22,087 bases of DNA from Amoebophrya sp. AT5.2 (lineage: Eukaryota > Sar > Dinophyceae > Syndiniales > Amoebophryaceae): assembly GCA_005223375.1 (NCBI GenBank), contig RXOD01004453.1, positions 1-22,087 of the forward strand, read 5' to 3'. Within the stretch, counting starts at the first letter, position 1. Each line of letters begins with the position of its first letter. A program made the position numbers and the translations under genes. The notes under the pieces are model-generated. The model did not search any database. It was given only the letters and a program-made list of their open reading frames with translations, and was not told the origin of the DNA. Below, one piece after another: positions 18,096-22,087 of the stretch.

Positions 18096-19853
18096 TCAAG
18101 CCGCGTCCGGTGCTGGTCCTTGGTTGCGAAGCCGTGGCACGGACCGTTCAAGCCGTGGCACGGGCAGGGCTGCGGGCGGCGCTTCCGGTGCCACGACTCG
18201 AAGCGTGCACTCGTTCCCGTCGTTCTCCGCCGGTACAGGCAACTTCGCGCACACTTCCCACAGGCCCTGCCTCGCCGTTGCTGTGTCCTTCAAATTGTTC
18301 TCAACCAGCGGGAAGAGGTTTCCAGTCGTCTTCCCGTCGTCGATTTCCTCCTGGCTTCGCACCAGACGGTCTCGCGCCAGGCGCTGCAATTTCGCTTCTC
18401 GCACCAGACGGTCTCGCGTCAGGCCGTTGGCTGGCGGTTGGGCGGCGGGCTCTTGCTCCCCGTTGGCTGGCACCCGGTCCGCGGCAACGCGTTCCAGGTA
18501 GAGGGAAGGCAACTTGATCTGAAGCGCGCGGGTCGCGAGAGCAGCCGGGAGCGCCCACAATGCGCCACCAGCTCCCTCGTATCGTCCACCGTCATTCGAC
18601 CTCGTATCCTCCACCGGATACCGGTCGATGTAGTACCGTTTGTAGTGGTCGCGGATCCTCGTGACCAGATCGTCCACCGTCAGCAGCGACGGAAACTCCC
18701 GCTGCCACACACCGTCAAGGTCTAGGCGGCCTCGAGCGACCGCGATGTTCAGATGATGTTCCACCGCAAAGGGGTCGATATGTTGAGGCACGAGCGCCCC
18801 CGGAAAGTCAAGATCGTCTGGAAACGGAGGCAGCGGGAAATACACGCGGACCCGCTTGGGCATCTGAAGCATGACCGCTTGTAGGTGAAGCTCCGCCGGG
18901 GCATTCAAAGCCTCCTCACCGGTAGCCGTACGATCGCAGACTGTTGCCGCCACCTCTCGACCAGGGCCCTTGTTCAGTTGTTCCACAATCTCTCCCATCG
19001 TTTCCTCCCCACTCCGCAAGCCAGACTGCACGAGCCACTTCTCGGTGGATCGTGGACTGTCGGCAAGCGTAAAACACAAGGCTCCCTTCTGCTCCTTGTA
19101 CAGAGCAAAGAAGTCGTCGCGCAAAACGTCCCTCAACAGCGCTTGCGCGGGCACCGTCAGTGTTTCGCCACTCACGCTGCGTACAACGACCATGATAGAG
19201 CATGGGGGCAAGTCTGATTTCATACTCGCACGCTTTTTTTTCTGCACAGAGCGGTGGTTTTCTCGCGCGAACCTATCCGATTGGTATGGGGGTGTCTCGT
19301 CGTCGGCAGTCTCTTGGTTCAACTCGTCCACAATCGTTTGTCGTGCCCTCTCCAAATCCGCTGCCTTTCGCGCTTCCTCCTCTTGACGGCGCGTCTCGTG
19401 ATATTCATCCTCTGTCCGCAGTTCCGGGTCGATACGAAGCTTGCGCGGCCCCGGCACATGAGACCTGGGCGGCGTCGTCGGGTTGTAGGCGGCGCGGGCG
19501 CCCTGTGGGGTCCCTGGTGACTCTGGTGCCCTCTGTGGTTGACGTGGCCCCACGGGTGTCCTCGGTGTCCTCACCGGTTCATCTTCCCTCCGCGGCGTCG
19601 TCGGAAAACCAGGTGGGGAGGCCGCGCGAGCAGCCGGTGCCCGTCCCGGACGAACTGCAGCTGCAAACGAATCCGTCGCCCCGGACCACAAAACCGGTGC
19701 ATGTGGCGGCACTTCTGGTGAATTTGCGAGGAAGTCCAACGGCCCGGTGCTGGTGCTGGTTCCCGGCGTGTTCGCGTTGGGTTCCGTGTCCCAAGGTAAT
19801 CCGGCGTAGGAGGGACGGTCGAATGCGCCGAGGAAACCGGCCGCGCCACCCAT
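18096..19853 (-). CDS. 585-residue hypothetical protein with possible ubiquitin-like domain
   Basis: One open frame from ATG at 19853; an in-frame TGA lies 14 codons upstream. Residues 50-140 are Pro/Arg/Thr-rich with repeated TPR and TPQG-like motifs. Residues 145-180 form a charged helix (RTEDEYHETRRQEEEARKAA). From residue 220, SIMVVVRSVSGETLTVPAQA followed by LLRDVLRDDFF has the strand-turn-strand-helix look of a ubiquitin-like fold. Similar openings occur in many dinoflagellate proteins, so Met221 could be an alternative start. Residues 330-420 look folded (KRVRVYFPLPPFPDDLDFPG, HYKRYYIDRYP). RDRLVR occurs twice, 14 residues apart (about 480-498), from a 42-base duplication. I do not recognise a family. 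Confidence 0.7.
   Translation of the reverse strand: MGGAAGFLGAFDRPSYAGLPWDTEPNANTPGTSTSTGPLDFLANSPEVPPHAPVLWSGATDSFAAAVRPGRAPAARAASPPGFPTTPRREDEPVRTPRTPVGPRQPQRAPESPGTPQGARAAYNPTTPPRSHVPGPRKLRIDPELRTEDEYHETRRQEEEARKAADLERARQTIVDELNQETADDETPPYQSDRFARENHRSVQKKKRASMKSDLPPCSIMVVVRSVSGETLTVPAQALLRDVLRDDFFALYKEQKGALCFTLADSPRSTEKWLVQSGLRSGEETMGEIVEQLNKGPGREVAATVCDRTATGEEALNAPAELHLQAVMLQMPKRVRVYFPLPPFPDDLDFPGALVPQHIDPFAVEHHLNIAVARGRLDLDGVWQREFPSLLTVDDLVTRIRDHYKRYYIDRYPVEDTRSNDGGRYEGAGGALWALPAALATRALQIKLPSLYLERVAADRVPANGEQEPAAQPPANGLTRDRLVREAKLQRLARDRLVRSQEEIDDGKTTGNLFPLVENNLKDTATARQGLWEVCAKLPVPAENDGNECTLRVVAPEAPPAALPVPRLERSVPRLRNQGPAPDAA
18357..18418 (+). repeat. Coding duplication, 42-base period
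   Basis: TCGCACCAGACGGTCTCGCG occurs exactly at 18357-18376 and 18399-18418, inside the 585-residue gene. The period is in frame and yields two copies of RDRLVR. Confidence 0.75.
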
Positions 19854-20635
19854 CGGAGGCCCGAACGGGTACGCGCCGGATGGGTACGGGATTCATCGCT
19901 GGGCGGTGGTTCACGGCTGCCGCGAGGGAGGCCAGAACCCGAACTGCTTCCTGGTCCCGCGGCGCGCGCGGCATCGTTGCACAGGTGGAGCACAACCACG
20001 CATGAAAGCCGCGCCATGCTTGATGTTTTGATGTTGATTGGTCTTCTTGGAGGGTGCGCGGAAAAGATGAGTAGTTGCCACGCTTATTAATTGCCACAGA
20101 ATATAGCTGTCAAGAATAACGAATATGGAATGAAGATGAACTTGGACAATTGTCAAGAATTAGGTGTCACAAGATGACGCGCTGTCTTCGGTTCGAAGTG
20201 TGCAGAAAAGATAAATTGGCTTCAAGTTTAATTTTGTCTGTGGGATAACTCGTAGTCGACTAGGAGTTTTCGTATCCTGCTGCGGTTCATTTGTCGCGGC
20301 GCGTCGGTCTTGGTGCTAGGTCAGTAAATTCGAACGGCTACTACAGCCCAAGTGAAGCACTCAGCGTCGCCATCCACGCTTTCATTTTCGATTTCACATC
20401 AAGCGTTTGACTTTGGATCGACCATCGTTCATCGTCAATACCGAAAGCAAGGCGAGAAAAGGAAAACCGACTGACTCTTGAACATTGATTTTGTTCACCG
20501 AAGACCCCTGAGAGGCCCCGCTCGCTTCGAAGATTTTATTTCACGAAAATCTGCAACATCTTCATTTCGAAGCCACTTTCTCGTCCTCTGAGTTTCGTTT
20601 CGCATTCGCTTCAAATCCCATCGGTTGGAATGGAC
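19854..20635. other. Intergenic stretch of 0.8 kb
   Basis: The first 150 bases (to about 20010) remain GC-rich and open in several minus-strand frames. They may be leader, or an unrecognised first exon of the 585-residue gene. The rest turns AT-rich and contains a near-perfect palindrome (20247-20268). I see no supported gene. Confidence 0.45.
20247..20268. repeat. 22-base palindrome with one mismatched pair
   Basis: AACTC and GAGTT arms flank a perfect TAGTCGACTA core, with a single G:G mismatch on each side. It stands alone in the AT-rich intergenic DNA between the 410-codon-class membrane protein and the 585-residue gene. It could be a protein-binding site or chance. Confidence 0.6.
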
Positions 20636-21865
20636 TCACGACCCCCAGAAGTTTTTTTTCTTTCGGGCGCTGCCCACCGAGGTGCTGCGGCCTGTGCCTC
20701 CTCGGCCCCTCGGCGCGTTTTTGTCCGCCGCCCGCCCTCGTTTCGCAGCTCCTCCGCCTCCGGCCGCCGGCTTGCTCCCATCTCCAGACGAAAGGGGATT
20801 CCAGCCTCCGGTCCCCGCCTCCTGCCGGAAGCCGCCTGCAGAATCGTTTTTCCCCGATTCTGCGTGCTGTGCCTCCGGGTTGACCACCTGAAAACTCTTT
20901 CTCGACGCGGTGCCGAGGTCCTCACCGAAGGAAACGGGCTCGCCGCCGTTGCTGTTCATCGAGTAGGCAGAGCCCATCACCCCGTCCCCACCAGAAGTTG
21001 TACTCAGGCTGCAATACACCAGCCCGCCGATGATGGCGACGGCGAGGGCACAACAACCGAGGACGGCCCAAGCGAGGCAGCAACCCCTGCCGCAGCGCGC
21101 TCCTGCCTCGTCGTTGCCTGCTGCAGCTTCGCCTTCGCCGGCCGACACCGGCGTATCCTGCGTTTCTGACTGCGTCTTCTCGGTGGTCTTCTGCGCCTCC
21201 TCTGCCTGCAGCTTCCGCAGCTCCTGCTGCACCAGCCGCTCGTACGCTTCGTCTTGCTCCTGCTTGCTGGTGCTGTTCTTCCCTTCTTGCTTCTTCCCTT
21301 CTTGCTTCTTCCCTTCTTGCTTCTTCCCTTCTTGCTTCTTCTCTTCTTGCTTCTTCCCTTCTTGCTTCTTCCCTTCTTGCTCCTTCCCTTCTTGCTTCTT
21401 CCCTTCTTGCTTCTTCTCTTCTTGCTTCTTCCCTTCTTGCTTCTTCCCTTCTTGCTCCTTCCCTTCTTGCTCCTTCCCCTCGAGACTTGATACGTTCTCC
21501 CTCGAAGTTTTCTTCCGCTGGGTAAATGTCGCAAACGGCTCGCGCTGGTGGGGAATCGAGATCGATTGAAGAACAGCGATGCCTGCGCGGTTGTTCTCTG
21601 GTGCTCTCCGCCGCGGTTCTTCTCCTGATGTGGGCACCGGAGTCTTTGACGCCGCTCGCGAGCGCGCGGAGAACTTCCGCGCTGCGCGTCGGTTGCCAAC
21701 CTTCACCTTCACGAGCTGAAAACCCCGGGCCCCCAAGTGCAAGTCGCGGAAAATGAGGTTGAGGCTGAGGGTGAGGAGCAGCAGGGGGAATCTGGAGCCC
21801 GTCATCATCACAGCAGCAGGGCGGCGTGCTGCTCCGGTAGCGCTGCGCTGCCCCGAACGCCGCAT
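20636..21865 (-). CDS. Membrane-anchored protein with EGKKQ tandem repeats
   Basis: 409 residues from the first ATG (MRRSGQRS). The hydrophobic stretch SRFPLLLLTLSLNLIF at about 24-39 is a signal peptide or anchor, and MMTGSRF at 20-26 is an equally good start for it. A basic Ser/Ala/Arg-rich segment follows (FQLVKVKVGNRRAARKFSAR). Residues 129-196 are 13 copies of a five-residue repeat (EGKKQ, EGKEQ, EEKKQ) plus a partial one. A charged helix comes next (AYERLVQQELRKLQAEEAQK). At 258-288 a Cys-rich transmembrane segment reads CGRGCCLAWAVLGCCALAVA and onward, then a Gly/Ser-rich tail with basic ends. The signal peptide plus basic stretch starting with Phe superficially resembles a bipartite plastid leader. 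A surface or endomembrane protein is equally possible. Family not recognised. Confidence 0.75.
   Translation of the reverse strand: MRRSGQRSATGAARRPAAVMMTGSRFPLLLLTLSLNLIFRDLHLGARGFQLVKVKVGNRRAARKFSARSRAASKTPVPTSGEEPRRRAPENNRAGIAVLQSISIPHQREPFATFTQRKKTSRENVSSLEGKEQEGKEQEGKKQEGKKQEEKKQEGKKQEGKEQEGKKQEGKKQEEKKQEGKKQEGKKQEGKKQEGKNSTSKQEQDEAYERLVQQELRKLQAEEAQKTTEKTQSETQDTPVSAGEGEAAAGNDEAGARCGRGCCLAWAVLGCCALAVAIIGGLVYCSLSTTSGGDGVMGSAYSMNSNGGEPVSFGEDLGTASRKSFQVVNPEAQHAESGKNDSAGGFRQEAGTGGWNPLSSGDGSKPAAGGGGAAKRGRAADKNAPRGRGGTGRSTSVGSARKKKNFWGS
21278..21481 (-). repeat. 15-base coding minisatellite with 75-base higher-order unit
   Basis: Plus-strand unit TTCTTCCCTTCTTGC, repeated 13 times from 21276 to 21470, with a diverged last copy to 21481. 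Variant copies carry TCT or TCC. The five-unit pattern at 21321-21395 is repeated exactly at 21396-21470. The period is in frame and encodes the EGKKQ repeats. One strand is purely pyrimidine-rich apart from a single G per unit. Confidence 0.9.
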
Positions 21866-22087
21866 CACCGCTTAATTTTTTTTTTTTGATTCACACAGCG
21901 ACAGGGACAGCACAAAATCGCACAGAATGGAAACTAACAAAGAAATGTGGTGGGAAAGGGGACGGGGAAGTCTTCACTTAAAGAAAGCACATAGTGAGCG
22001 TGAGCCGCGAAACCCGGGAGCGGGAACTGCAGAGGATGTCGCCAAATTTATTCCGTGTTATTGTATATGATGAATGTGAATCTACGG
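21866..22087 (-). other. Upstream region of the EGKKQ-repeat gene, window edge
   Basis: A run of 12 T on the plus strand (21876-21887) places poly-A about 11 bases before the ATG on the coding strand. The remaining 200 bases show no gene. The next gene upstream lies beyond the window. Confidence 0.4.

Noticed and set aside
21254..21490. Plus-strand leucine/phenylalanine repeat frames over the minisatellite
   Set aside because: These are translations of the reverse strand of the EGKKQ repeat; any 15-base repeat lacking stops is open in several frames.
20636..21865. Bipartite plastid-targeting leader on the EGKKQ-repeat protein
   Set aside because: The signal peptide followed by Phe and basic residues fits loosely, but the internal transmembrane segment and charged repeats point equally to a surface or endomembrane protein.

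Overview
This window looks like nuclear DNA from a compact protist genome, most plausibly an alveolate of the dinoflagellate lineage. I base that on five things: long GC-biased open frames that start at ATG without bacterial ribosome binding sites; one clear GT-AG intron; proteins rich in Ala/Ser/Gly/Pro low-complexity sequence and acidic stretches; eukaryote-type families (SOUL, TTC38, AIG1/FAR-17a, TDG-type glycosylase); and all ten supported genes on the minus strand, several with a pyrimidine tract plus AG just before the ATG. One-way gene arrays matured by spliced-leader trans-splicing are known in dinoflagellates and their parasitic relatives (for example Amoebophrya). The lineage is an inference, because no marker gene is present.

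Layout on the plus coordinate, all genes reading right to left. From 1 to 2748 lies a two-exon gene for a large disordered protein that runs off the left edge. From 2845 to 5808 is a 987-residue protein of unknown function, only 96 bases from its neighbour. From 6345 to 7022 is a SOUL-family heme-binding protein. From 7458 to 8882 is an unrecognised protein whose surroundings carry two colinear copies of a roughly 66-base direct repeat, one on each side. A gene-poor stretch of 1.3 kb follows. From 10215 to 11582 is an AIG1/FAR-17a-like multi-pass membrane protein. From 12483 to 13766 is a mismatch-specific uracil/thymine DNA glycosylase (MUG/TDG type). From 14343 to 15719 is a TTC38-like TPR protein. 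From 16054 to 16632 is a small protein with an MGCGSSK acylation motif. After a 1.5 kb repeat-bearing intergenic stretch comes a 585-residue protein with a possible ubiquitin-like fold (18096-19853). Last is a membrane-anchored protein with a 15-base coding minisatellite (20636-21865).

The neighbours share no pathway that I can see (DNA repair, lipid hydrolysis, heme binding, membrane-anchored scaffolds). Their common orientation and tight spacing suggest shared transcription, not shared function. I find no tRNA, rRNA, CRISPR array or recognisable transposase. The least ordinary parts are the repeat-flanked unknown gene (7.1-9.3 kb), the higher-order coding minisatellite (21.3-21.5 kb) and several perfect or near-perfect inverted repeats.
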